From contig CAYQQR010000014.1 in NCBI GenBank assembly GCA_964420035.1, positions 16,075 through 80,074 on the forward strand: a stretch of DNA of 64,000 nucleotides, in the 5' to 3' direction. The notes under the pieces are model-generated. The model searched no databases. It was given only the letters and a program-made list of their open reading frames with translations, and was not told the DNA's origin. Position numbers and translations under genes: made by a program. Below are positions 32,401 to 40,322 of the stretch, one piece after another; position 1 is the stretch's first letter; each line of letters begins with the position of its first letter. Source of the DNA: CAYQQR01 sp964420035. Its GTDB lineage: Bacteria; Bacteroidota; Bacteroidia; Bacteroidales; SM23-62.

Positions 32401-33114
32401 ATTCCCTCCCTGGTCAACAATATAAAAGCCGTCCTCATTTGCCGTTTTGATAAGGTATCCATTACGGTAGGGATGGATATTCAATATCTCCTCATCCGCA
32501 AAGGACTTTCCCCATGAAATGCTTCTAAAATTGCCATCAATGAGTTTATGGAGGGCCTGACCGGAGAGTTTTACAAAGAGCTCACCATCACAGGGGTACA
32601 TATTCATTTGCCCGGTGCCGGAGTTTTGAAGCCGCACATCTTTGCCGTTGTATACAAACAATCCCTTGTCACTCAGAATATAAACCAGGCTATCCTGAAA
32701 AAAAATCTGACGGATGTTGCCCCATTTCGTCCCAGGAGCCAATTCTTTGAGATAGAGACTTCCATCAGGTTTTATATTCAAAATGCCCAGCAGCTCCTGT
32801 CCACCGGCCCAGATATTGTCACCGGGTCCCTTTGCCAGGCAAATTCTGCCTTTCATGGCCAAAGTACTCCAGTGCGTACCATTGTAACGAATAATACCAT
32901 CCTGAACACCAAAATAGAGAAAACCGTAATCATCCTGCAGAAAATCTGTAATGGAAGGGTGAAAATTATAATAACCGGGTTGTACAGAAAGGCAATATGG
33001 TGCTCCGTGTTCAGGTGTTACATTTGCATGAATGGGTTGTAATAACAGCATGGGAGCGAGAAGCAGACAAAAAAAAATCCCCGATGTTTTACGCGTTTTG
33101 AGAATAAAATTCAT
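29422..33114 (-). CDS. Hybrid sensor: periplasmic propeller, Y_Y_Y, class III adenylate cyclase and degenerate HD domain
   Basis: A 1230-residue protein. A signal peptide (1-30) leads to a two-component-regulator-type beta-propeller (about 35-660; e.g. ITDFLQDDYGFLYFGVQDGI), a Y_Y_Y domain (about 665-755; LSPGQYVFKVRSIDINGYP), one membrane helix (about 760-780), a coiled coil and a class III cyclase (about 835-1010). The cyclase has both metal aspartates (FADIQGFT; GDAYM), the adenine-specifying Lys/Asp pair (IKTIGDAYM; YDIWGD) and catalytic Asn/Arg (VNTASRME), so it should make cAMP. The C-terminal 190 residues resemble an HD hydrolase, but expected ligands are replaced: YHNxxHT reads FHDAQYI, HD reads QD (LLQDIGY) and CDADxDYLG reads CDAIMDYMG. 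Periplasmic input with cAMP output is inferred. Confidence 0.88.
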   Translation of the reverse strand: MNFILKTRKTSGIFFCLLLAPMLLLQPIHANVTPEHGAPYCLSVQPGYYNFHPSITDFLQDDYGFLYFGVQDGIIRYNGTHWSTLAMKGRICLAKGPGDNIWAGGQELLGILNIKPDGSLYLKELAPGTKWGNIRQIFFQDSLVYILSDKGLFVYNGKDVRLQNSGTGQMNMYPCDGELFVKLSGQALHKLIDGNFRSISWGKSFADEEILNIHPYRNGYLIKTANEDGFYIVDQGGNPRKYESPADAFLSIDEYRVSDHLWDGSFLIGTRSFGLIITDSTLNPLIHLDPSNGLAAPGISDFYFNQNGLIWAIHQDAVSIVEYPSAFTFFRKDNVQNGRVNDMVRFRGSLYVASSEGVSRLKAIDFSSRTSIQNDRFERLKEIEGPCYDLEAYNDRLLLASANGLYDITEEPALIRKDIAVSFIKRSAYIPQLVYLGCNNGPSYTRYQNGRWEVPEKLGKLTAIITSVGESESGILWVSTRFQGIFRAKISGLEMKDVVFEPVELPGDPDKSDHLVRIYQTSKGLLFSTSNGTYYYDEDQDSFAPEQFSRFDYEEEECWLSPIVEDPQLNLWIMKNYIHTDKKEYLLASYDGSDSYLMHQLNYRRLLDHTIHTIYPDKEGLIWFGGHNSIIRFDMNHTKEYRPNIRTIITQIYPEHPEYETIERFKPDCTEKVTKYPASCRNIRFEFIATNYIEKEKQFFQTKLEGFEDQWSEPAPDHLKSYSNLSPGQYVFKVRSIDINGYPADTDCYSFQINAPFYRTTWAIIILILAVTALIIFFFKWRSYKLVREKTHLEQIINERTRELRREKERSEKLLANILPKGTADELKKTGRAKSQKYNMATVLFADIQGFTRIAESMNPERLIDELDRFYFHFDSVVEKYNIEKIKTIGDAYMAAGGIPIKNRTNPVEVVLAAIEMQHYMHELKELKTDIWDLRIGIHTGAIIAGVVGQKKLSYDIWGDSVNTASRMESSSEPGKINISGTTYELVKDFFICTYRGRMPVKYKGDIDMYFVDNIRPELSLDLKGVPNKNFHLQLQLLRILDLEEVVFDSIEEELPAEYVFHDAQYISHVYLQAELIARAEGVNIEEMLIIRTAALLQDIGYLTGYDRHEEHSAHFARELLPEYKYTEDQIERVCDLIRATEFPLQPRDRLERILCDAIMDYMGRVDYITMVRKLYDEESALNNVKSLKDWKNKQILLLEQHSFYTETAKKLQEVDKKEQIKRLQDEFTT

Positions 33115-33149
33115 AAATTGGGATTTTGATCCAGACCTTCAGCCATGCT

Positions 33150-33157
33150 CAAAATTA
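33150..33157 (-). promoter_or_regulatory. -7 element for the sensor-cyclase gene
   Basis: Minus-strand TAATTTTG, an exact match to TAnnTTTG, 36 bases before the ATG at 33114, in the intergenic space shared with the divergent uspA-like gene. No -33 match at the normal distance; no box was recognised for the plus-strand gene. Confidence 0.35.
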
Positions 33158-33195
33158 AGTAATTAATATTATTTAAGATACATAAACCCGGAGAT

Positions 33196-34032
33196 ATGGA
33201 AAAAAACAGAAGACCCATCATGGTTACATGGGATTTTTCAGAAGTTGCAGAATATGCTGCAGCACATGCCGCACAACTTGCCAAGAAACTAAATACAGAC
33301 TACGGCTTATTGCATATTGTCAAGAAAGAAAAGGAAATCCCTGTTGTTAAGCAGAAAATGGCACCATATATTGCAAAGCTCACTGAAAAACATGGTATCA
33401 AACCCCTGGAATTTATTCGGGAAGGTAGCATATTTACCACCATCAGTGAGGTTGCTGCCGAAGAAAGAGCCGAACTTATTATCATGGGGACCCATGGTAT
33501 TAAAGGCATGCAGAAACTAACCGGTAGCTGGGCCCTGAAAGTCATCGCCAAAACAAAACCACCCTTTATCGTAGTACAAAAACCTCCTGAGAAAGAGAGC
33601 ATTGAGACCGTTGTTGTTCCCATTGATTTTAAAAAGGAAAATAAAGAAAAGACCTCCTGGTTGTATTTTCTACATAATCTTTACAAGCCCAAATTTTATT
33701 TGTTTAAGACCAGGGTTCATGACAAAACCTTTGTGAAAGGTCTGAATTCCAATATGGTTTTCATTAAAAAATTCATGGACACCAATGACCTGGTCTACGA
33801 AGAAATATTGGCCCCCGGGAAGAAAGATCATGCCCATGAGGCCGTTGAATTTGCCAAGGAAAAAGATACCGATCTGATGCTGGTTTCCACTACAAAGGAT
33901 ATCGGACTTACAGATTATGTTTTGGGTGCATCGGAACAGTATATCCTGGCTAATCCTCATGAGATACCGGTGATGTGTTTTAATCCGAAAAAAACCAAGA
34001 AATCCGGTGGATTTAGTGCTACGGGAGGTTGA
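33196..34032 (+). CDS. Universal stress protein, tandem UspA type
   Basis: A 278-residue protein, long enough for two Usp folds. The first domain (1-140) has PIMVTWDFSEVAEYAAAHAA and the ATP-binding signature GTHGIKGMQKLTGSWALKVI (G-x2-G-x9-G-S type). The second half (150-265) keeps the fold-like pattern (VVVPIDFKKENKEKTSW; FAKEKDTDLMLVSTTKDIGL) but lacks a clear GxxGxxxxxxxxxGS loop, so it probably does not bind ATP. Divergent from the sensor-cyclase, first in a plus-strand run with rdgB, porZ and recO. Its TGA shares one base with the rdgB ATG. Confidence 0.88.
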   Translation: MEKNRRPIMVTWDFSEVAEYAAAHAAQLAKKLNTDYGLLHIVKKEKEIPVVKQKMAPYIAKLTEKHGIKPLEFIREGSIFTTISEVAAEERAELIIMGTHGIKGMQKLTGSWALKVIAKTKPPFIVVQKPPEKESIETVVVPIDFKKENKEKTSWLYFLHNLYKPKFYLFKTRVHDKTFVKGLNSNMVFIKKFMDTNDLVYEEILAPGKKDHAHEAVEFAKEKDTDLMLVSTTKDIGLTDYVLGASEQYILANPHEIPVMCFNPKKTKKSGGFSATGG

Positions 34033-34643
34033 TGCAACTCATTTTCGCCACTCAGAATCCACACAAGCTCAAAGAGATCAACAGCTTGCTTAAAGGCAAG
34101 TTCATTGTAAAAGGTCTCTCCGATCTGAATTGGGACGAGGAACTGCCGGAACACCATCAAACCCTGGAAGAAAATGCAATCCAGAAGGCCAGGGAGGTGT
34201 TTACTCATACCCGTCAGCCTTGTTTTTCGGATGATACCGGACTTGAAGTTGATGTTTTAAAAGGCGCCCCCGGGGTCTATTCTGCCAGGTTCGCGCTTCG
34301 GGGCGGCGAACTGCTTAAGGGGGAAGATATCTCCACTGCCAATATCATAAAATTACTGGGATTGATGCAAGGTGCACGAAACCGGTCGGCGCAGTTTCGG
34401 ACGGTAATTGCCCTGGTGACTTCCAGGGGAGAAAGAATGTTTGAAGGAACGGTCCGGGGACGAATACTGGATGCTCCCCGGGGTGAACAAGGATTTGGAT
34501 ATGACCCGGTTTTTTTACCTGAAGGGCATCAAAAAAGTTTTGCCGAAATGCCGCTGTCAGAGAAGAATAAAATAAGCCACAGGGCCCGGGCGCTTCACAG
34601 ACTGGTTGATTTTTTGATAGATGAGGGGCAAGAACTTCTGTAA
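34032..34643 (+). CDS. rdgB: Non-canonical purine NTP pyrophosphatase (RdgB/HAM1)
   Basis: A 203-residue protein beginning MQLIFATQNPHKLKEINSLL, with the HAM1 motifs SDDTGLEVDVLKGAPGVYSA and GFGYDPVFLPEGHQKSFAEM, then SEKNKISHRARAL. It hydrolyses dITP/XTP to keep damaged purines out of DNA. The start ATG overlaps the uspA TGA by one base (TGATG) and is preceded by GGGAGG, one of the few strong ribosome binding sites in the window. Confidence 0.96.
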   Translation: MQLIFATQNPHKLKEINSLLKGKFIVKGLSDLNWDEELPEHHQTLEENAIQKAREVFTHTRQPCFSDDTGLEVDVLKGAPGVYSARFALRGGELLKGEDISTANIIKLLGLMQGARNRSAQFRTVIALVTSRGERMFEGTVRGRILDAPRGEQGFGYDPVFLPEGHQKSFAEMPLSEKNKISHRARALHRLVDFLIDEGQELL

Positions 34644-34688
34644 TAAAGCCTGATATTTTACCGTTAGATTGAATTGAATCTGCACGCG

Positions 34689-36980
34689 ATGTTCTGTTTA
34701 AAAGCTTGTTTCCTGATCCTTGCTGTCTTATTAACCCTTCAGGTGGAAGCACAAATTCCCCTGGGAGCCTGGAGAACCCATTTACCCTATAACTCCGGTC
34801 AACAAGTTGCCATTACCTCCGAACGGGTTTACTGCCTCACGAAGGGGGGCATATTTTATTATCATAAAGAAGATCAGACCGTTAACAGGTTCAGTAAGAT
34901 TCAGGGATTGTCCGACCTGGACCCCACCGCCATCGCTTTTAGTGAAAGCAATAATGTTTTGATGATTGGTTATGAGAACGGGAACCTGGATATCATTGAA
35001 GAAAATCAGGTTAGAAATCTTACCGATATTAAAAGGAAACGTATCCCGGGTTCGAAGAGGATCAATGACTTCCTTTTCATTGGAGAAGTGGCCTATCTTT
35101 CAACAGGATTTGGTATTGTAGTTGTCGATATTCCGCGAAGTGAAATCCGGGAGACCTATTACCCGGGGGCCAACGGATCCCAGATTTATATCAATAAAAT
35201 GGAATTCGACGGACAATACCTTTTTGCAGCTTCGGAACAAGGTATATATTTTGCCGATATCAATTCTCCCAACCTGATTGATTTTAACAACTGGTCGCTC
35301 ATCGATTGGATCCCGGACCCCTTTCGCGAATATCATACCATTGCCTATTTCGAAGATATTTTATACACGGCGAGCCGCTTTGGAAATGTCGACAGCCTTT
35401 ATGCCATTACCCTTTCCGGCTGGTCCTATGCTGAGGGTCTGCGTGAATCCACATTGATGAGATCCCTGGAAAGCTACAATGAACAATTGATCACTGCCAG
35501 TCAGTTCAGTACGGATGTTTATGACCAGAATCTCAATAATACACGGCATTTTTCAACGCCCCATCCCAATCATGCATTGATTGATAAAGACGGGACCATC
35601 TGGATCGCTGATGAGCAGTCAGGATTGGTCAAGAACCGGGAATCATGGTATAAGGAAGAAATCGCTCCCAAAGGACCCTCCGGGAACAGCGCCCTGGCTA
35701 TGGATTCAAAAGATGGATACATTTATACCGTTAAGGGAGGATATAACCCATCTTTCGGTAATCTCTACAAGAGTGCAGAGTGGTTTGTTTTTCATGAAGA
35801 ACAATGGACCAATTACAATGCAGAAAATTATCAGGATCTCGTGGATGTGGTGATCGATTCTTCCGATCCGGCTCATTTGTTTTTTGCCTCCTGGGGATAC
35901 GGGGTTTTGGAAGTACAGGATAATGAACTGGTCCAGGTATATAATGAAGACAATAGTCCCCTGGTCTCCTCCATCACCGGGGAACCTTACACCAGGATCG
36001 GAGGCATCAGGTTTGATGACGAAGGCAGACTGTGGGTTGCCAACAGTTCAGGACGGGGTTCCTTGCATGTGCTTAAAAAGGACGGTAGCTGGAAAAGCTT
36101 TGACTTTGATATGTCCTTGCCCGGTAACAGGATAAGCCAGGTGATCGTTACCCGGAGCGGTCAGAAATGGTCCGTACTTCCCAGGGGCAACGGTATCTGG
36201 GTATTTGATGATCAGGGAACCATTGACAATGATGACGACGACCTGTACACCCAGTTGTTGTTGGAGGATATTAACGGAAAAAGCATTACACGCGATGTAT
36301 ATTGCCTGGCACAGGATCTGGATGGGATCATCTGGGTGGGTACCGACCAGGGTATTGTCGTCTATTATGCACCGGACCGTGTATTTACCTCCGATAATTT
36401 CTATGCCCAACAGATCCTTATCCCGAGAAATGACGGGACCAATCTGGCAGATTTACTTTTAGCGACCGAATTGGTTTCCTGTATCACTGTTGACGGGGGT
36501 AACCGCAAGTGGATCGGCACACGGGGATCGGGTGCTTACCTGGTTTCAGAGGACGGACAAGAGGAGATACATCATTTCACTACCCAAAACAGTCCTTTGC
36601 TCTCTGACAACATCAATGACATTGTTATTGATGAACCCAGCGGTGAGGTTTTCTTTGCCACCGATAAAGGGATAATTTCCTACCGGGGAGAAGCCACGCC
36701 GGGGGGTGAGTTTTTCGGAAAGGTTTATGCTTTCCCCAACCCGGTAAGGGAAGACTATGACGGAGATATCGTCATAACGGGACTGGTGCGTGACACGGAT
36801 GTTAAGATTACCGATGTAGCAGGAAACCTGGTTTATGAAACAACCTCCGAGGGGGGGCAGGCCGTTTGGAATGGCAAAGATCTTTTCGGAAGGAAAGTCA
36901 ATACAGGGGTTTACATCGTTTTTCTGAGCAATCAGGATGGGAGCCAGACCCGTATGACCAAAATACTTGTAATTAACTAA
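34689..36980 (+). CDS. porZ: PorZ-like type IX secretion system protein with sorting domain
   Basis: A 763-residue exported protein (signal peptide ending VEAQ near residue 24). The mature start IPLGAWRTHLPYNSGQQVAI and the two-propeller body (repeats such as VYCLTKGGIFYYHKEDQTVN, IWVGTDQGIVVYYAPD, RLWVANSSGRGSLHVLKK) match PorZ. The last 85 residues (VYAFPNPVREDYDGDIVITG ... VYIVFLSNQDGSQTRMTKIL) are a type A C-terminal sorting domain. PorZ is an outer-surface component of the T9SS attachment complex, where it is thought to help supply A-LPS to the sortase. ATG 34689 is used; a TTG lies five codons upstream. Confidence 0.85.
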   Translation: MFCLKACFLILAVLLTLQVEAQIPLGAWRTHLPYNSGQQVAITSERVYCLTKGGIFYYHKEDQTVNRFSKIQGLSDLDPTAIAFSESNNVLMIGYENGNLDIIEENQVRNLTDIKRKRIPGSKRINDFLFIGEVAYLSTGFGIVVVDIPRSEIRETYYPGANGSQIYINKMEFDGQYLFAASEQGIYFADINSPNLIDFNNWSLIDWIPDPFREYHTIAYFEDILYTASRFGNVDSLYAITLSGWSYAEGLRESTLMRSLESYNEQLITASQFSTDVYDQNLNNTRHFSTPHPNHALIDKDGTIWIADEQSGLVKNRESWYKEEIAPKGPSGNSALAMDSKDGYIYTVKGGYNPSFGNLYKSAEWFVFHEEQWTNYNAENYQDLVDVVIDSSDPAHLFFASWGYGVLEVQDNELVQVYNEDNSPLVSSITGEPYTRIGGIRFDDEGRLWVANSSGRGSLHVLKKDGSWKSFDFDMSLPGNRISQVIVTRSGQKWSVLPRGNGIWVFDDQGTIDNDDDDLYTQLLLEDINGKSITRDVYCLAQDLDGIIWVGTDQGIVVYYAPDRVFTSDNFYAQQILIPRNDGTNLADLLLATELVSCITVDGGNRKWIGTRGSGAYLVSEDGQEEIHHFTTQNSPLLSDNINDIVIDEPSGEVFFATDKGIISYRGEATPGGEFFGKVYAFPNPVREDYDGDIVITGLVRDTDVKITDVAGNLVYETTSEGGQAVWNGKDLFGRKVNTGVYIVFLSNQDGSQTRMTKILVIN

Positions 36981-36990
36981 CCGGTCCGTC

Positions 36991-37716
36991 ATGCTGCAAA
37001 ATATCCGGCTTATTGTGCTTCATCACACCAAGTACAGGGAACACGCTGCCATACTTCATGGTTTTGCCGAACCTCATGGACGTGTGAGCCTTCTGGTTCA
37101 TGGTATTCTGGGGGAAAAGGCAAAATTCAGCAGCAGGTTGATGCAATCCCTGAATATACTTGAAGCCGTCGTATATTGGAGCGATAAAACGGATCTTCAC
37201 CGGGTAAAAGAATTGAATCCGGCAGTCCATTTCCAATCCATTCCAATCGATATGGTTAAGCGTACCCAGGCTCTTTTTCTCTCGGAAATTCTTTACAAAC
37301 TCCTCATAGGGAAAGAAGAGAGTCAGGAACTCTTCGACTTTCTCTCAAGCAACATAGAAATACTCGACCTGAGTGAAAAGAACACATCGGTTTTTCATAT
37401 CCTGTTTTTGGTGAAACTATCCAAATACATGGGCATTAACCCGGGGGAGAACTACAGCCGTGAAAATTCTTTTTTTGATTTGAAGGAAGGCCGGTATGTA
37501 AGTCACCAACCCTACCACCCGGCTTATTTAAACAGGGAGACCTCCGAACTTCTTTACCGGGCACAGCGTCTTTCGATGAATGGGTTGGAAAGCTTTCGCC
37601 TGAACCGGGAACAAAAATGGCGGCTATTGGATGGAATTTTGGATTATTATCAATTGCACAGTCACGGTTTGCAGGAAATAAAATCACTTTCCGTCCTGCG
37701 TACAGTGTTTAATTAA
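36991..37716 (+). CDS. recO: DNA repair protein RecO
   Basis: A 241-residue protein with the N-terminal OB-fold (IRLIVLHHTKYREHAAILHG, then HGRVSLLVHGILGEKAKFS) and the helical C-terminal half typical of RecO; the four zinc-knuckle cysteines found in some RecO proteins are absent, as is common in Bacteroidetes. RecO helps load RecA onto single-stranded DNA with RecR. It follows porZ by 10 bases. Confidence 0.9.
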   Translation: MLQNIRLIVLHHTKYREHAAILHGFAEPHGRVSLLVHGILGEKAKFSSRLMQSLNILEAVVYWSDKTDLHRVKELNPAVHFQSIPIDMVKRTQALFLSEILYKLLIGKEESQELFDFLSSNIEILDLSEKNTSVFHILFLVKLSKYMGINPGENYSRENSFFDLKEGRYVSHQPYHPAYLNRETSELLYRAQRLSMNGLESFRLNREQKWRLLDGILDYYQLHSHGLQEIKSLSVLRTVFN

Positions 37717-37722
37717 CCCGGG

Positions 37723-40161
37723 TCATTCTTCCTTTTCACGTGTAAAAAAATTCCTTGTTTCAAAGACTGCCGCACCAATAAACAAAAGGATGATCAACAA
37801 GGAGCCCGCCAGGGAAATGTTCCTTCCTGCATAATATGCTTTCGGCCTGAAAACAAAACCGATACTGTGTTCTCCGGGAGGCACAACCATAGCTCTCAGT
37901 ATATAATTGGCCCGGAAATGGGGTTGTTCTTCTCCATCGATATAAGCCTGCCATCCGGCCGGATAGTATAGTTCTGAAAACAAGGCCAGCTGTTCTGTTT
38001 TGCTGGAATACCGATATTTCAAAGTATCCGGAGAATAATAACTCAGGCGTATCTGTGCAGTGGTATCCCGGTCCGGGTGCACACCTTCCAGTTGTTCCTC
38101 AAAACGTTTATCAACCAGGGCGGTTTCACCGGGATTAATCTGCCCCAGTCTTTCAATTTCGGCATCCGCATCCGGAATGACCTCAAATTGATCGACAAAC
38201 CAGGCATTACCCAAAGCGCCGGGATTATGCTGCGCGACCAATCTGCCTTGTGACCTGTCCGGTACGATAAAGTATTTGGTATTGAGCATGTTCAGGACGC
38301 CCATATTGTTCTGGCTGATGTGCTGTTCAATAATTTCCTGGTACCGGCGGATCTTTGCACCATGGTACCCGCCCAGGGAACTATGAAACTTGGAAGCCCG
38401 GGCACTCTGGAACGGGCTGGAGGAAAGATCGAAAACCCGGAAATGCCTGGCTGTGTCCTGCATAATCTGCCGGTCGGCAGCAGTTGGTTGGATTTGTTCC
38501 GCGAAATTTCTTTCAGTGGTAAAATCGTCGTTGTTCAGATATCTTTTGTTCACGGCCCACATGTCGATCAGGATGATCAGAGCCAAAGCAATCAGAAATG
38601 CCTGCCGGGTCAGTCTTTTATAAAAATGGGCCCATAACAAAGCTGCTGCCGCGACAACAAAAAACAGGGAACGCAGGGCATCAAGACGCAACATGGTTTT
38701 GCGGTCGGCTTTCAATGCGGAAAGGAATTCTTTATACTCCTGACCCTGGTATCGTGCGTCAGCGGGACCGGTGAAATCAAAGAAAAGACCGGGGAACAGA
38801 ATGAACAGCAAGCTTACTGCTGCCAAAATTCCCAGTGCATATTTCATAGCTCTCAGGAACTCCGGCTTTCGAATATCTTCGTTCATTAATTTCTGAACGC
38901 CCATAATGGCCAGCAAGGGTACCCCGAATTCAGCAATAACCAGGATCATGGAAACGGTCCGGAACTTAGTGTAGGCTGGGAAGTATTCCAGGAAGAGATC
39001 CGTTAAAAACATAAAATTAGCGCCCCAGGAGAGAACCATGGATACAATGATGATGGTAACCAGCCACCATTTTCGATGTCCTCCCGTTACAAACAAGGAA
39101 AACAGGAAGATAAAGCATACCGCGGCACCCAGATATACCGGTCCGCTCGTATGCGGTTGTTTTCCCCAGTAGAGGGGGAGTTGTTTAATGACATCGCGAG
39201 CGTAAGCCGGACCCTGGGCACGGCGAAAGAGATCGTAGATCTCGGAGTTTTCACTGAGGGAACCAATACTGGCCCCACCTTTGATGTTGGGGATGTATAA
39301 ACTGAGTGTTTCCGTTATTCCATAACTCCATGCCGTTGCATAGCTTTTATCCAGTCCGCTGGTCCGGTCCTCCTGCTCTGAAGTTAATTCAGAAGGTCCC
39401 CGGATAGAATACTTACTGTATTCGTAATTACTCCAGAGCCTGGCAGCATTAGCCGAAAGAGCCAGGAGCACGGCAATGATGAGCAGTGCAGTGGTCTTTA
39501 AAAAACCGGGGATCCACTTGTTACGGAGGGCATCCACCAGGAGAAATATTCCATAAACCAGGAGGATTAAAAAGCTGTAGTAGGTAATCTGGTAATGCGC
39601 GGTAAGGATCAGTAAGCCTAAACTGAGCGCGAAAAGTGAAAAACCCAGCAATCTTCTGCCATGAAAAGCGAGGTGAAATCCGCCAATGACAATGGGCATA
39701 TAGCCCAGGGCGACTGCCTTGGTGACGTGCCCGGCATCGATAATGACAAAGAAATAGGAGGAAAAAGCATAGGCTATGGCCCCGATCACCGCGAGCCATG
39801 GCCTTATCCTGAAGCACAGGAGCACGATATAGAAGCCGAGCAGGTAGAGGAAAACGAAACTGGCAGGACGTGCAAAATTCAGGTTGAGCCATTTGTTAAC
39901 GGGGGTCAGCAGATTGTTCGGCTGAGGCATATTGATCAGGTATGCCGGCATCCCGCCAAACATGCTGTTGGTCCATAAAGCCGGTTTACCATGCTTTTCA
40001 TAATAGGCGTTGACCTCTTCGGAAGCACCCTCATATTGGATTACATCCGTTTGCTGTAATACCCTGCCTTCAAGCATGGGTGTAAAATACGCGAAGGAGA
40101 TGAGGAGAAAGATAATGATCGCTCCCAGATGGGAAACACTCTGTTTTAGTAATTCTCTCAT
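37723..40161 (-). CDS. YfhO family membrane protein
   Basis: An 812-residue protein with about 13 membrane helices: PMLEGRVLQQTDVIQYEGAS in the first large loop, FSSYFFVIIDAGHVTKAVAL, then a large extracytoplasmic region (ADARYQGQEYKEFLSALK ... YPAGWQAYIDGEEQPHFRAN, ending VPPGEHSIGFVFRPK) and a last helix. YfhO proteins are GT-C-like and have been linked to glycosylation of lipoteichoic acid or lipids in Firmicutes. The Bacteroidetes versions are large and of unproven substrate. ATG 40161 is preferred over 40173. It is convergent with recO and divergent from the flippase. Confidence 0.85.
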   Translation of the reverse strand: MRELLKQSVSHLGAIIIFLLISFAYFTPMLEGRVLQQTDVIQYEGASEEVNAYYEKHGKPALWTNSMFGGMPAYLINMPQPNNLLTPVNKWLNLNFARPASFVFLYLLGFYIVLLCFRIRPWLAVIGAIAYAFSSYFFVIIDAGHVTKAVALGYMPIVIGGFHLAFHGRRLLGFSLFALSLGLLILTAHYQITYYSFLILLVYGIFLLVDALRNKWIPGFLKTTALLIIAVLLALSANAARLWSNYEYSKYSIRGPSELTSEQEDRTSGLDKSYATAWSYGITETLSLYIPNIKGGASIGSLSENSEIYDLFRRAQGPAYARDVIKQLPLYWGKQPHTSGPVYLGAAVCFIFLFSLFVTGGHRKWWLVTIIIVSMVLSWGANFMFLTDLFLEYFPAYTKFRTVSMILVIAEFGVPLLAIMGVQKLMNEDIRKPEFLRAMKYALGILAAVSLLFILFPGLFFDFTGPADARYQGQEYKEFLSALKADRKTMLRLDALRSLFFVVAAAALLWAHFYKRLTRQAFLIALALIILIDMWAVNKRYLNNDDFTTERNFAEQIQPTAADRQIMQDTARHFRVFDLSSSPFQSARASKFHSSLGGYHGAKIRRYQEIIEQHISQNNMGVLNMLNTKYFIVPDRSQGRLVAQHNPGALGNAWFVDQFEVIPDADAEIERLGQINPGETALVDKRFEEQLEGVHPDRDTTAQIRLSYYSPDTLKYRYSSKTEQLALFSELYYPAGWQAYIDGEEQPHFRANYILRAMVVPPGEHSIGFVFRPKAYYAGRNISLAGSLLIILLFIGAAVFETRNFFTREKEE

Positions 40162-40187
40162 TGGCCCTAACATTGATTTGTGAAGAT

Positions 40188-40203
40188 AGACAAATAATTG
40201 TCT
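40188..40203. promoter_or_regulatory. Small inverted repeat in the yfhO/flippase divergent region
   Basis: AGACAA-ATAA-TTGTCT, a 6-bp perfect stem, 15-40 bases upstream of the yfhO-like start. It could be an operator or a leader hairpin; nothing else supports a function. Confidence 0.25.
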
Positions 40204-40271
40204 TCATCCAGTGATCAATATGTTGATCCGTAATTTTTTCAATCCCGGCTGTTAAAACTTAATACAAATCA

Positions 40272-40279
40272 TAAATTTG
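40272..40279 (+). promoter_or_regulatory. -7 element for the flippase gene
   Basis: TAAATTTG matches TAnnTTTG exactly and lies 43 bases upstream of the TTG start at 40323. The -33 position is not a clear TTG. Confidence 0.4.
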
Positions 40280-40322
40280 TGGTGCTGTTGTTAACAGTTT
40301 ATTCGAACTAAGCACTAGAGAT

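Noticed and set aside
29422..33114. Ordinary hybrid two-component system sensor
   Set aside because: There is no HisKA, ATPase, receiver or AraC domain; the cytoplasmic part is a class III cyclase.
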